Part shown: piece after piece, positions 36,490 to 47,999 of the stretch
Layout of the letters: every line of letters starts with the position of its first letter
How positions within the stretch are numbered: position 1 is the first letter of the stretch
NCBI RefSeq assembly: GCF_965363235.1
Contig: NC_134843.1
Coordinates: 87,763,795 to 87,827,794 of the forward strand
Direction of reading: 5' to 3'
Source: Mytilus galloprovincialis
Lineage: Eukaryota; Mollusca; Bivalvia; Mytilida; Mytilidae
Length of the DNA: 64,000 bases
Made by a program: the position numbers and the translations under genes
Notes under the pieces: generated by a model
What the model saw: the letters and a program-made list of their open reading frames with translations, nothing else
Told to the model about the DNA's origin: nothing
Databases searched by the model: none

Positions 36490-36735
36490 CCATATAACCA
36501 GGTTGCTTGGCTTGCCATAACACCATTTTTAACCCACCATTATTTTTGTCTTTAAATGACCTGTATTAAGTCAAGAATAAGGCAGGTGTTACAAATATTC
36601 CGTTTCCATGTATGTTGACGGTTTTTTTTCCCCGTTGCTTACCTCTTATAGCGTATGTGTTTTCCGCGGTTTAAGATTAATTCGTAATTTCTCAATTGGT
36701 TTAGGACTTTTGAACAGGGCAATATCTAAATATAA
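36490..36735 (-). repeat. Dispersed repeat family C, inverted
   Basis: Reverse-complement match to the 49467-49700 copy: 'aacccaccatta', 'gttaggact'-like end and 'ggacttttgaacag'. Diverged. Confidence 0.5.
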
Positions 36736-38049
36736 TAACTTGTGTTCATAACAAGCGATATATACAATTCAAAATGAAACATGATTTTCATTAAAAGTAA
36801 CACTTGATACAATTTGTGCGTCTGACGTGTTTTTCTGGATTAACCTGCATCAGTACCCTCTAAACATTTGAACGAAAGTTAGACTTTTTAAAACTTTGAC
36901 CTATCATTAGACCATGAAACCGAAATGTTAATGTAAAACGTCTGACACATGCGGTTTCATTATGCAATTATTACTTACCGCACTTTTCGTCCTGATTTGA
37001 CAATATATCTCAAAGTTAATAAGTATCATTTCGGGGGAGTGAGTACAGTTGTGCCACTTAACTGTCGTTTAACTAATCATTGGTTATAATAGATGAAACA
37101 TGTGTAGTTCATCTTGTATTTACTTCCCGCAAATTAAATAAATACATTTTTGTTCTATGTCCGGTTTTCGCTGAACCGGAAATATTTTTATTATAAGTTT
37201 TACATTTAAATAAATTTCTATTTTTACCTAAGTATTGTTGGTTATAAATGTCCCGACATGAAAAATATTAAACAATTCAATTGAGAAAACTAATGACAAA
37301 ATTTATAACAAAATAATAGACAATAAACAAATTTGACAGACATAAACCAACGAAAGTTAGCTACATGCCCGACTTAGAAAAGGCACATAATAAATGTGGC
37401 GATGTTAGACATGTTTGAAGGTTCCAATCCTCTACTAACCTAGAACAGTGGTGTAGGAGTACAACATGAGAGAAAAAAGCTAGTTGAGAGCCAATAACGA
37501 CTTATAAAAAAATCATGCATCTAAGACTAAAATTGTCTACTTTTTATGAGCATTTGAAAAATTTTGAAAAGTTTTTATTTTTTTGTCTTTTTTTATTTAA
37601 TATATGTAAAAGCAAGTTTGAACAACATTAAAATCGTGCTTTGTCGTATTGGTTCCCATTTAAAGATCTTTATAAAAATGCATGTATTTGAAATGAATTC
37701 AAATAACCATTATACTACCTTTGAGATAAACTTATAATAAGGCGTTCATGATTTATGATTACACAGATTTCCGTTCAATCTATAGAGATTCAGTTTACTA
37801 CTCTGCATGTGGCAAATGTCTGTAAAAGTAAAGGTGTTTTAAAAGATAAACCATTACTTTCTGTGTTTATGTATGTTCATTTTCATTCACCAATAATATT
37901 AATTCATTGCCTCATCTATTCTTATGTAATTTCGAAATACAATTTTTGATCACTACGTCAAAACTTATGACAAATGTATTTATATAAAATAAATGCAGGC
38001 TTTGCGTATTTCCCTTTTAGAGAACTGATTGCTTAAGGCAGCGCCTTAT

Positions 38050-39690
38050 CATTGGCGGTTGTGTTATCATTGTTGGAAATCACGCACAGAAGAGAACGTT
38101 AACGTATCGCGGGATTATTGTAGATCCAACGTTGTGTACTTATGACGTTATCTTGTACTTTAGTCTTCAATACAAATTCATACAGTTTAGACGTCTTTGT
38201 TATTACATGCAGTTTTTAGTAAAACCACTTTACGATATTGGTACCGTGACCAGATGAAGATGACTACAAAGCTTAAATCTATTCGAGCGGGACACAGAAG
38301 CGCAGTTTCTAGGATTTTAAGAAGATTTGAGGAGAGAAGTGAAACAGAAGAAAAACCGGAAGAGGACGAGTTGGAAACAATTTTGGATACATTAAAGGAA
38401 AAGCAAGATATTCTGAAGGATTTGGATAAGAACATTTTAGATAGTGTACAAGAGGAGGATATAGAGCAAGAGATACTTGACACAGATGAGTATAAATTTA
38501 ATTTAGAGACGAAAATACGCAAAATTCGTAAATTTATTCAAGCTCAAACATCAAATTTAAATGCAGCCGCTAGAAGTTTTTCGCCGCACAATGAGACACT
38601 GCAACCCATTCACAATGTTGGCCCCGTAAATAACATAAGAGATGACTCACAAAATACTGGCCTCAATTTCACGACTTTACATTCAAATTCAAGCGTCAAT
38701 AGCAGCAACTTCCACAAACTACCGAAATTGAATTTACCTACATTTGATGGAAACGTACTAGAATGGCAATCCTTTTGGGATTCTTTTGATTCCGCAATTC
38801 ACAACAACAACACTCTAACCGACGTTCAAAAGTTCAACTACCTAAAATCTTTACTAGAAGGAGAAGCGTCATACACCATTGCCGGATTTGCTCTTACGCA
38901 CACAAACTACAACAAAGCTATTGAACTCATACATGAAAGATTCGGACAAAAGCATAAGATAATTCAGTCGTACATGCAAGCATTACTAGACATACCCGCA
39001 CCAAAGAATACGCTTACGCACCTTAGAAGCTACTACGACAGGACAGAAACATACATACGTGGCCTTGAATCTCTCGGACAGGCTCAAGACTCATACGGCT
39101 CGTTATTAGTACCAGTCATACTCAACAAAATGCCCAGTGAAATACGCAAAAACCTGACTCGTGAACACGGTTCAACAGATTGGTTTCTCGGTGATCTTAG
39201 GAGATCTATCTTTAAGGAGCTGGCCATTTTAGAGTCTGGTAACAGTACAGAAACAGGTGAGAGTCCGAGCGCTACAGCTACGTTCTACACAAATACAAAA
39301 TCACGTAAAATCTGGCCAAAAAATAATTCAACCAATTCAACACAGAAATCTCATACCATAAACTGTGCATACTGCAAGGAGCCCCACTATTCATCAGAAT
39401 GTACTAAATATACTGATCCAAACGACCGCATGACAATTGTAAAAAAGGAAAGACTGTGCTTTAATTGTTTAGGGCGACACAGTGTAGCAGATTGTAAATC
39501 AAAATCAAACTGCAAAAAATGTAAAAGACGTCACCACACAAGCCTATGCAACAAAGACCACGACAAAGAAACTGCAAGTACAAGTAGTACATGTACAGTA
39601 CATATTCACACAGTTTATCCTATGTTAGGGAAATTGCCATTCAATTTAATCAATTGTCTACTAATAGATTATATACAAAGCAAACTATAA
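38050..39690 (+). mobile_element. BEL/Pao LTR retrotransposon fossil, gag part only
   Basis: An open gag region (frame 38197-39690; likely protein start at 38254) with a coiled-coil N-terminal part, a DUF1759-type core around LPKLNLPTFDG and WQSFWDSFD, and CCHC zinc knuckles near the end (CAYC, CFNC and CKKC types). No protease, reverse transcriptase or integrase, and no matching pair of LTRs, could be seen, so the copy is broken by at least one large loss. The well-kept gag suggests moderate age. Comparison with the parallel locus at 46.2-46.44 kb indicates it entered the upstream region of the partial HSPA12 duplicate. Exact ends are not established. Confidence 0.8.
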
Positions 39691-39699
39691 TAATAAATA

Positions 39700-40016
39700 T
39701 TTCACAGTTGAAGTCATTAGCTTACTTGTAGCTCTATTTACGTTAGATAACAATTGTCGTAGCAAAGCGAAACTATTGACTGAATTTTTGTGTTATGTTA
39801 ATTTCCCTACGTTATTATGATTTTTTTTAAAGTTTGAACGAATTGTTATTAACATATTTCTGTTCAGAATAACACTTGTCACAAGTTAACTGAAAGGTTG
39901 AATACATTTATTCTTTGTGTCTTGTTCTTCCTTAGTGTACTTTCCAATATGTCCTACCAATATTAAGAATAAGATCAAATCCTAGGGAATAAGTTGCTCA
40001 CTAACAAAAGTGCAAG
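39700..40016 (+). promoter_or_regulatory. Conserved upstream block of the partial duplicate
   Basis: Matches 46440-46774 closely (for example 'ctattgactgaatttttgtg'), and both end at a candidate GT donor after 'caag' (40016/46774). Presumed promoter and 5' noncoding exon of the ancestral HSPA12-like gene. Confidence 0.4.
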
Positions 40017-40478
40017 GTAGGTATTTTAAACCCTTTTACTGTATGAGAAAAAAAACTTTTTACTATATGAGAAAAATTATTAAAAAAATGCAATGCTTGA
40101 TTTTGACAACACTGAAAAAGTAGAAATTACAAGATATTTTTTCTTTAACCAAAGTAATAAGTATTTGTCATATGCACCAGCAATATTCTCGTAAACAAAC
40201 TAGTATCTAAGTGAACATAGCTTCTTCGATTGGATTCTTTGTCCAAACCATATCCCTTTATGCTGTAAATATTTTTTCACCAAATACATTTTGTGGTAGC
40301 GAATGAATGAAAGGAGGACAAATGCAGCATAAATGAGAGTATCAACACCTAGAAGTATGCATGTACTTAACCATGCGTTTTTTTTATGGGGGAGTGATTA
40401 TGATTACATCATGGCTCTATTTTTTCGTAAGCTAAACCATTCTTATGATAGTATTTTTCTGCTTTTTTTCTAATTTAG

Positions 40479-40738
40479 AAAAGTTCATCTAAAGGTCCAG
40501 TTAAAATTGATGCAATCGACTTTGGTACAATGCATTCTGGATATGACTTTTCAATCATTGATTCTTCTCAAAAAGGACCGCTAACTATTCATTTGAACCA
40601 AGCTTGGAATGCAGGAGGACACAATCTGCTTACCATTAAAACACCAACGACTCTTTTACTTGACTCAAACAAACAGCTTGTGGCTTTTGGTTATCAGGCT
40701 GAAAATAGATATACAGAATTTGAAATGGATGGTAAATT
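40479..40738 (+). pseudogene. HSPA12-like exon 1 relic
   Basis: Directly after a 'taatttag' acceptor, this matches exon 1 of the gene at 48000: IDFGTMHSGYDFS against IDFGTMYSGYAFA, then NQAWNAGGHNLL.IKTPTTLLLDSNKQLVAFGYQAENRYTE. The initiator region reads AAAAGTTC where the paralogue has AAAATGTC, so the start codon is lost. The similarity ends at EMDGKL, before the YYFHRFKLK part, with no donor. No later exons are found. A host-gene pseudogene made by partial duplication. Confidence 0.85.
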
Positions 40739-40779
40739 GAATTTATTATTTTTATTATTTACTTTTTGATACAACTGCT

Positions 40780-40850
40780 GGTAGACTGTTTCTCCCCGGA
40801 GTTATCATTAACTTAGTAGTTAGTGCTACAGTACTGACATGATTTATTGC
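40780..40850 (+). repeat. Family I fragment
   Basis: 'ctgctggtagactgtttctc' and 'agtagttagtgctacagtac', as at 48455-48525. It lies in equivalent positions of the two duplicated segments, so the insertion predates the duplication. Confidence 0.6.
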
Positions 40851-41904
40851 AATTAGAAATGCTGGTAGATTTAGGTTCCAATTCCTTTAAGCAAAATTGA
40901 CATTAGATGTATTTGTCTATTCTGTTTATGTCTTTTTGTGTAGCTTTTCGTGTTGTATAAATCTTCGTGTCATATGCCCCACAAATTCGTGCAGTTTTAT
41001 ACTCTTTGCTTTAGTTTATACATATCTGTATGATTCTTGAAGAATTTGAAATTCTAGCATAACTGTTCGAAAATTAAAATATATACGATCCTGAAATTTG
41101 AAACAAACAATATGGCGGTTCAAATTTGATGTACAATTGGATGACTTCAATAGTGCCTTTCTATTTCTAATAACTATTGCCTTTATTGTTTTGCGTTTTA
41201 ATTTAAATCAAATCTGTATTCCAGTAGAAAATAGCAGCTTTAACTGAAAACAATGCTAAAACTAGTGCATATAAAAGTATGCTGACAATCACAGATCTTA
41301 TCTCAGAGTAGTGTAAATCTGCTTGTATTTAGATAAGGATGGATTCAATGTTGATTGTTACATCCAAGTAGGTTTCGTACAAGGTTAGGAACATTGCTAA
41401 AAATCCGATGTAACATTTTAATCATGTATCAAAATAAATCTAGTGAATCAAAATGATCCAAAAAAAGCAAGAGGCAATTTCACCTAAATTCATTTCACAC
41501 TACCACTGTTTTACTTAATTCTAAGTTCAACATCTCAATATATAAAAGATAAGATATTACAAAATTTTAACTTACTTCTTAGCATTTCATTATATCATTA
41601 ACACCCGAAGATAGCCAAAAACAGCAATTTTGATAGATATTGAGTATCTATCTTAAATTATGGATAACACCCTATACCAAAACTCAACTTCAGTGGAAAT
41701 AAATTTACATATTCCATTTTTGTGATTAATTTATTTAAGTTAGAGGCGATGTCCTTCAATGCGTTTACAGAAAAAGTGAAATTTTTAACAGAGACATGTT
41801 GCTCTGTAAAACAAATTGAATCACGGATGATATGTAAAATATTTAAGTATAACATCTATATCTCTTGAATACTGTAATTTGTAAAATGTCCTATACAAGA
41901 TCAG

Positions 41905-42018
41905 GTATAAATTAGTTCGTTGATGTGTTTTCTTCGGTTTTAATTTGTAACCTGGATTTGTTTTCTCTCAATCGATTAATGACTTTTGAACAGCGGTATA
42001 CTACTGTTGTCTTTATTT
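41905..42018 (-). repeat. Family C fragment, inverted
   Basis: 'tggtttattt'-poor but clear 'gaacagcggtatactactgt', the reverse complement of 'agtataccactgttc' at 49485. It marks the right end of similarity between the duplicated segments. Confidence 0.55.
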
Positions 42019-42189
42019 ACTACACCAGAATCGTGTTCTCTTTAGTGATGATTGAGGAAAAATTTAAAACATACTTTGAAAAGCTGATAAACCAAAGATG
42101 GACTGAAATTCGCCAAACACTGGCAAAGAATCAGAGTTAGCATGCAAGGGATATCATTCCTCTATTATTTCAAACTATTATAATAGCAC

Positions 42190-42265
42190 CTATTAATAGA
42201 CAAATATCAGGTCAGTACCAAAGTACAGGCTACTGGGCTCGTGATAGGTAAAGGGATCGACACAG
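42190..42265 (-). repeat. Family I fragment, inverted
   Basis: 'caggtcagtaccaaagtac' and 'ggctactgggctcgtgata' correspond to the reverse complement of the family I 'cagtagtcagca' segment. Confidence 0.45.
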
Positions 42266-42629
42266 TGGAAGTAACAACATTTGCTGCTACTATTTTACTG
42301 CACAAGATGTGTGTCTAGACACTTATAACATTCCGTGATGTTTGAGGTCAGAATAAAATATAAAACCGACCGCAAACGCCGAAGAGCTGGTATACCAAAA
42401 AACCAAAGGGAAGCCGAATCCGAACAAGGAGTCAGATTTATGCACAATTGAGGTACATGTACTTATTCAAAACGATTTTGAAATTTTATTTAACATATCC
42501 GTATTTAGATACTGGGATCGAAGTATTGGCTCCTGGAATGGTGATACAATTAGACCAGTCGAAGGTAAGCACTTAGAAAGTAAAATAATAAGTATTTGTA
42601 TTTGACTGCCATGAAAGTCAGAGGAACAG

Positions 42630-42812
42630 CTAGCTTTAAACCATGTTTAATCATTCATTTTCTACATAAAAAATTGTTGTGCCAAGTCAGGAATATGACA
42701 TATGTTTCCATACGTTTGATGTGTTTGAAATTTTTATTTTGCCATTTGATTAGGGACTTTCCGTTTTGATTTTGCCACGGAGTTCAGTATTTCTGTGATT
42801 TTACTTTTTACC
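42630..42812 (+). repeat. Dispersed repeat family A
   Basis: 'gccaagtcaggaatatgaca', 'gattagggactttccgtttt' and 'tgtgattttactttt', as at 3828-4052. Confidence 0.75.
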
Positions 42813-43115
42813 GTGAAACGGATCACAAAATACCTATCTTATATATAAAACCTTGAATCATATACTTCTATAGTATATATATATATATTTTTGTGATAGA
42901 ATTTAGTAAAGTTTTGAACAATTTATGATACACATATACTTGCAGCTATTGTGTGAATTTCTTTCTAAACGGTAGAGTTATCAGTACTAAATAGTTCATC
43001 AATGCCAGATACATGGTATCCGTTTTAATGATATATTAAAAAGTTGTATGCATATTCTTTCATATGCCATTGCTCCTTCTGTTTAAGTATGGGTATGAGT
43101 GCTCAAACTTTTAAA

Positions 43116-43405
43116 CCAAATCATCATTCAAAGTAAAAGAGAGGCGAAAGATACTAGTCGGGCACTCAAGCGCCATGGATAAAAAAAGAAAATCCCAACA
43201 GACAAACACTAGTACACAAAACACAATACAGAAAACTAAATAAAATTGAGAATGGAAATGGGGAAAATGCGAAAGAGAAAACAACCCGACCATAGAAAAA
43301 AACATCAGCAGAAGTTCACCAACAGGTTTTCAATGTAGCGAGAAATTCCCGCACCCCGAGGCGTCCTTCAGCTGGCCCCTAAACAAATATATACTAGTTC
43401 AGTGA
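43116..43405 (-). repeat. Inverted family D fragment followed by family E tail
   Basis: 43116-43230 resembles the reverse complement of family D ('cccaacagacaaacactagt', 'acaaaacacaatacagaaaa'). 43243-43405 is the reverse complement of the 3' end of the Penelope-like element ('tgagaatggaaatgggg', 'gcgtccttcagctggcccc'). Confidence 0.7.
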
Positions 43406-43821
43406 AAATGAACGGACTGAGTAAGATGGTCTAAGTAAAGTAAAATAATAAGAATTTCGTTTTTTTTTTTTATTTCTAACTATATGGTATATGATTAGTT
43501 CGTTGCTGAAGGTTGTAAGGTGAAAGGAAGTTGCTAATTTCTACGTCATTTTGGTCTCTAGAGTTCGTTGGAAATCATACCGCATCTTTTTATGTTCATA
43601 TTCCCAATTCATGCTTTGAACAACATAATACTTTAGTGACACCAGTTGATGAATGATAGGGCCTGCAGAGCATTAAGTTAAATCAAACAAGTGAAAATTT
43701 TGAAGTCATGAAAGGGAACATTGATTGTATAATAGTATTGAATTCAAAAAGTTCTATTGTCAAGTCAGAATAATTATGCAAATGAAACAGTCTTGCATGA
43801 GGCATCTGTCGCCTCTTTTTA

Positions 43822-45598
43822 GCTAACCTGGCCGAACGGCCAAGTGAGCTTTTCTCATCACTTGGCGTCCGGCGTCCGGCGTCCGGCGTCGTCCGTCGTC
43901 GTCGTCGTCCGTCATCGTCGTCCTGTGTTAACTTTTACAAAAATCTTCTCCTCTGAAACTACATGGCCAAATTTAACCAAACTTGGCCACAATCATCATT
44001 TGGGTATCTAGTTTAAAAAAAGTGTCCGGTGCCCCGCCCAACCAACCAAAATGGCCGCCATGGCTAAAAATAGAACATAGGGGTTAAATGCAGTTTTTGG
44101 CTTATAACTCAAAATCCAAAGCATTTAGAGCAAATCTGACTGGGTAATATTGTTCATCAGGTAAAGATCTATCTGCCCTGAAATTTTCAGATGAATCGGA
44201 CATTCCGTTGTTGGGTTGCTGCCCCTGAAATGGTAATTTTAAGGAAATTTTGCTGTTTTTGGTTATTATCTTGAATATTATTATAGATAGAGATAAACTG
44301 TACACAGCAATAATGTTCAGCAAAGTAAGATTTACAAATAAGTCATCATGACCAAAATGGTCAGTTGACCACTTTAGGAGTTATTGCCCTTTATAGTCAA
44401 TTTTTAACCATTTTTCGTAAATCTTAGTAATCTTTTATAAAAATCTTCTCCTCTGAAACTACTAGGCCAAATTAATCTAAACTTATCCACAATCATCTTT
44501 GGGGTATCTAGTTGGAAAAATATGTCCGATGACCCGGCCATCTAACCAAGATGGCCGCCATGGCTAAAAATAGAACATGGGGGTAAAATGCAGTTTTTGG
44601 CTTATAACTCAAAAACCAAAGCGTTAATAGCAATATGACATGGGATTAAATTGTTTATCAGGTCAAGATCTATCTGCCCTGAAATTTTCAGATAAATTGG
44701 ACAACCCGTTGTTGGGTTCATGCCCCTGAATTGGTAATTTTAAGGAAATTTTACTGTTTTTGGTTATTATCTTGAAAATTATTATAGATAGAAATAAACT
44801 GTATACAGCAATAATGTTCAGCAAAGTAAGATTTACAAATAAGTCGACATGACAGAAATGGTCAGTTGATCCATATAGGAGTTATTGCCCTTTATAGTCA
44901 ATTTTTAACCATTTTCCGTAAATCTTAGTAATCTTTTACAAAAATCTTCTCCCCTGAAACTACTGGGCCAAATTAATCCAAACTTATCCACAATCATCTT
45001 TGGGGTATGTAGTTTGAAAAATATGTCCGATGACCCGGCCATCTAACCAAGATGGCCGCCATGGCTAAAAATAGAACATAGGGGTAAAATGCAGTTTTTG
45101 GCTTATAACTCAAAAACCAAAGCGTTTAGAGCAAATCTGACAAGGGGTTAAATTGTTTATAAGGTCAAGATCTATCTGCCCCGAAAATTTCAGATGAATC
45201 GGACAACCCGTTGTTGGGTTGCTGCCCCTGAATTGGTAATTTTAAGGAATTTTTGCTGTTTTTGGTTATTGTCTTGAATATTATTATAGATAGAGATAAA
45301 CTGTAAACAGCAATAATGTTCAGAAAAGTAAGATTTACAAATAAGTCAACATGACCGAAATGGTCAATTGACCCCCTAAGGAGTTATTGTCCTTTATAGT
45401 CAATTTTCAACAATTTTTATAAAATTTGTACATTTTTACTAACATTTTCCACTGAAACTACTGGGCCAAGTTCATAAGTAAGATGTACAAACACATCACC
45501 ATCACCAAAATACAATTTTGTCATGAATCCATCTGCTTCCTTTGTTAAATAGTCACATAGACCAAGGTGAGCGACACAGGCTCTTTAGAGCCTCTAGT
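43822..45598 (-). mobile_element. Family F element, expanded to three 500-bp units
   Basis: The reverse complement of the 18619-19393 element, ending 'gctctttagagcctctag'. Near 43862-43925 it has CGGCGTCC and CGTCGTC tandem runs. Inside are three head-to-tail units of about 500 bp, starting at 'aaatcttctcc' 43941, 44441 and 44942; each holds 'gccgccatggctaaaaatag'. The shorter copy has one unit. No protein is encoded. Confidence 0.85.
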
Positions 45599-45599
45599 T

Positions 45600-45945
45600 T
45601 TATGATTTACTTAAAATTATCGCAATTCAAATTTGGATCAAAATTGATTTCAGCCCAAAGAAAACTATAAAAATTGCTAACTCCAGGCTCTCTTAGCCTC
45701 TACATTAACATCCAATGCTACGATTGTGTTACTTCAATACATTATTCTAACATATCTGACGACAGAGACGATGATACTGACTAATTTTATTCATTATTCT
45801 CATCTTTTTCTACAATGGTCGTACTCTTTCAAACAACATCACTATCGTACCAGAGACACGTATTATAGTACACACTATGTCTCTGATCTTATTTTGACCT
45901 AATTTGTCGATCTTTTCAAATATAAATGCTTGTTTTCAAATGAAT
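45600..45945. other. Intergenic, nothing recognised
   Basis: AT-rich spacer between the family F element and the start of similarity to 37.75 kb. Confidence 0.5.
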
Positions 45946-46301
45946 TGAAATATAAATATTTATCATTAGAATCTCTTTACTTATGCTTGGATATGAAATT
46001 TCCTTTAACAAGTACTAGATGAATTTAGTTTATGACTCTACATGTGGTATGATTATTTTCTGTCATCGTCATCAAGTTAAGAAAATTAATTCGTGTGCCA
46101 ATTAACCATATCATTAGTTCGTAGATCATTTATCCTTTACGATATTTTTGATTTAATTACTGCGTCAAAACTATTTGTCAAATATTTATACAAAAGAAAT
46201 CCAGGATTTGTGGGTTTCCCTTTTGGGTCATGATTTTATTCACGTAAGTGCTTTATTATTGGGTGATATCGTATGGCCATTTTCACGTTTAATTCATTGT
46301 C

Positions 46302-46425
46302 AAATAGATTGTTATTTTATATAATTAATTTCCTTCAAATAGATTATTATTTAAAATAATTAATTTCCTTCTAATAGATTATTATTTTAAATAATCTATT
46401 TCCTTCTAATAGATTATATCACAAA
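46302..46425. repeat. AT-rich tandem repeat, about 38-bp unit
   Basis: Three to four units of 'aatagattattatttaaaat' plus 'aattaatttccttc'. It lies where the parallel locus carries the BEL/Pao fossil. Confidence 0.85.
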
Positions 46426-46439
46426 CAAAAGATAGCAAT

Positions 46440-46774
46440 AAGTATTTCAAAGCTGAGAAGTCAACCAGATTTAAATATCATTAGCTTAGTAATAGCTTCC
46501 TTTACAATAGATTCAGTTTTGCGTACCGTAGCGAAACTATTGACTGAATTTTTGTGTTATGTTAATTTGGCGAGTTATTATTTATTTTAAAGTTTGTAAG
46601 AATTGTAATTAACATATTTTTGTTTAGAATGAAACTTGTCGTGTAGGTAATTGAAAGGTTAAAATTATTTGTGTGTTGATCATTCCTTGGTTACTTTCAA
46701 AACCAATATCAAGAGTAAGACAAAAATTATATAGGAAATAAGATTACCATTAGCAATAAAAGTACAGCGTCAAG
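46440..46774 (+). promoter_or_regulatory. Presumed promoter and 5' noncoding exon of HSPA12-like gene
   Basis: Conserved with 39700-40016 in the duplicate while surrounding DNA has drifted. It ends at 'cgtcaag' followed by GTATGT, a good donor, and the coding exon at 48000 is directly preceded by an acceptor, so a noncoding first exon is expected. No certain heat-shock element was identified. Confidence 0.4.
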
Positions 46775-47308
46775 GTATGTATTTAAAAAATATTTTACAT
46801 GCTCAGAAAAAATAACAAAATTAAAATTGTCAACATACAATTTTTTGCTTTAGCAAAATTAAATATTTGTTGTATGTGCAACATCAATACTATCTAATTA
46901 GATGACTTACCAAACTTGTATCGAAGCCGGTATCTTCTTCAAAACAATTTTATATTTGATTTTTTTGTCATATACTATTGAAAACCAAATATGTACTTCG
47001 GTAGCAAATAATCCAAAACAAGTTTAGACAAACACACAAAAAAAATAAATTCTTTGACTTTTCAAGCTGAAGTTACAATATCTAGTAAACTTGCATAGCT
47101 ACGTTGATTTTGTTGAACGAGGAATACTGCTTTCTCAAAAGTTGCTGAGACAGGGCTATGAATCAATCAAATTAAGGTCATCACTCAAGAAATTTATGGT
47201 TGCCATCATGAGCTGATTGGCCATTATGACAAAAGTGTGTCAGAAATCATATCTGATATTCTTCCTCAGTCATAATAACCTTCCATCATAACCGAACTGA
47301 ACAAAGAA

Positions 47309-47540
47309 ATAACACGACGGGTGCCGTATACGGTGCAGGAAATGCTTACCCTTCCGGAGCTCCTGATTTCACTCCCGATTTTTAGTGGAGTTCGTGTTGT
47401 TTCTTATTTATCATTTATAACTGTTGATGTAAATGTCCTTTGGTTTTATGAGTCCTTGTTTACTCCTTGGTTTTGATTGTTATTGTCTCTATGGTTTGTC
47501 TTAAAGTTTGAGTATTGATTACCGCTGTACCAGCGATTTT
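47309..47540 (+). repeat. Dispersed repeat family D
   Basis: 'cacgacgggtgccgtatacg', 'gcttacccttccggagctcc' and 'agtggagttcgtgttg', as at 9650-9911. Confidence 0.7.
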
Positions 47541-47714
47541 GCTGATTTCATTTTTGTTTAATAGCATCCAAATAACCTGTATCCTCATCTTCATTAGCAG
47601 CATTTTATACTATCAAATGCCGATCTGTAAGTACAACTTCCATTTTGTATGTGTCATGTATTTATTTTCATTTTTTGGAGAATAAAGAAATTATAATTTC
47701 GTATCTATATTTAT

Positions 47715-47965
47715 TACCCACCTGGGACAGAAGTAAGGCTTTATGTTTCTGATTTACGCGTCCGTCCTGTGTCATACTAGTGTTTTTAATCACGTTGGTT
47801 TCCCATGAAGTTGTACTCACATAAACCCGAAACTAAGTAGACATGTTTATTAGAAGCTAACTTTTCAAATTATATAAAAACTTACGGTTTTGACCTAGAT
47901 TGCACTGTTCACTGAACTTTAAAATGTGATCTTGCGAGTGTCATATGGAAATATATTATTGTTAC
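47715..47965 (+). repeat. Degraded family H repeat
   Basis: 'acccacctgggacag', 'aactaagtagacatgtttat' and 'cactgttcactgaac' parallel the repeat at 31070-31490. It directly precedes the acceptor of exon 1 of the HSPA12-like gene. Confidence 0.5.
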
Positions 47966-47999
47966 ATTCTTCTAATAAAACACATTTATTTTTTAGAAA

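Larger units (their letters stand above)
37755..41900 (+). repeat. Partial duplicate of the HSPA12-like locus
   Basis: Matches 45.95-49.42 kb in order: 'actacgtcaaaacttatgac', the upstream block 'gcgaaactattgactgaatt', the candidate noncoding exon donor, exon 1, then intron 1 sequence including 'aacacccgaagatagccaaa' and 'taacaccctataccaaaact'. Nothing corresponding to coding exons 2-4 follows. It is interrupted by the BEL/Pao fossil at about 38.05-39.69 kb. Confidence 0.85.

Noticed and set aside
42047-42139. EEKFKTYFEKLINQRWTEIRQ-like frame as a decayed HSPA12 exon
   Set aside because: It does not match any HSPA12 exon of the neighbouring genes and lacks a donor site.
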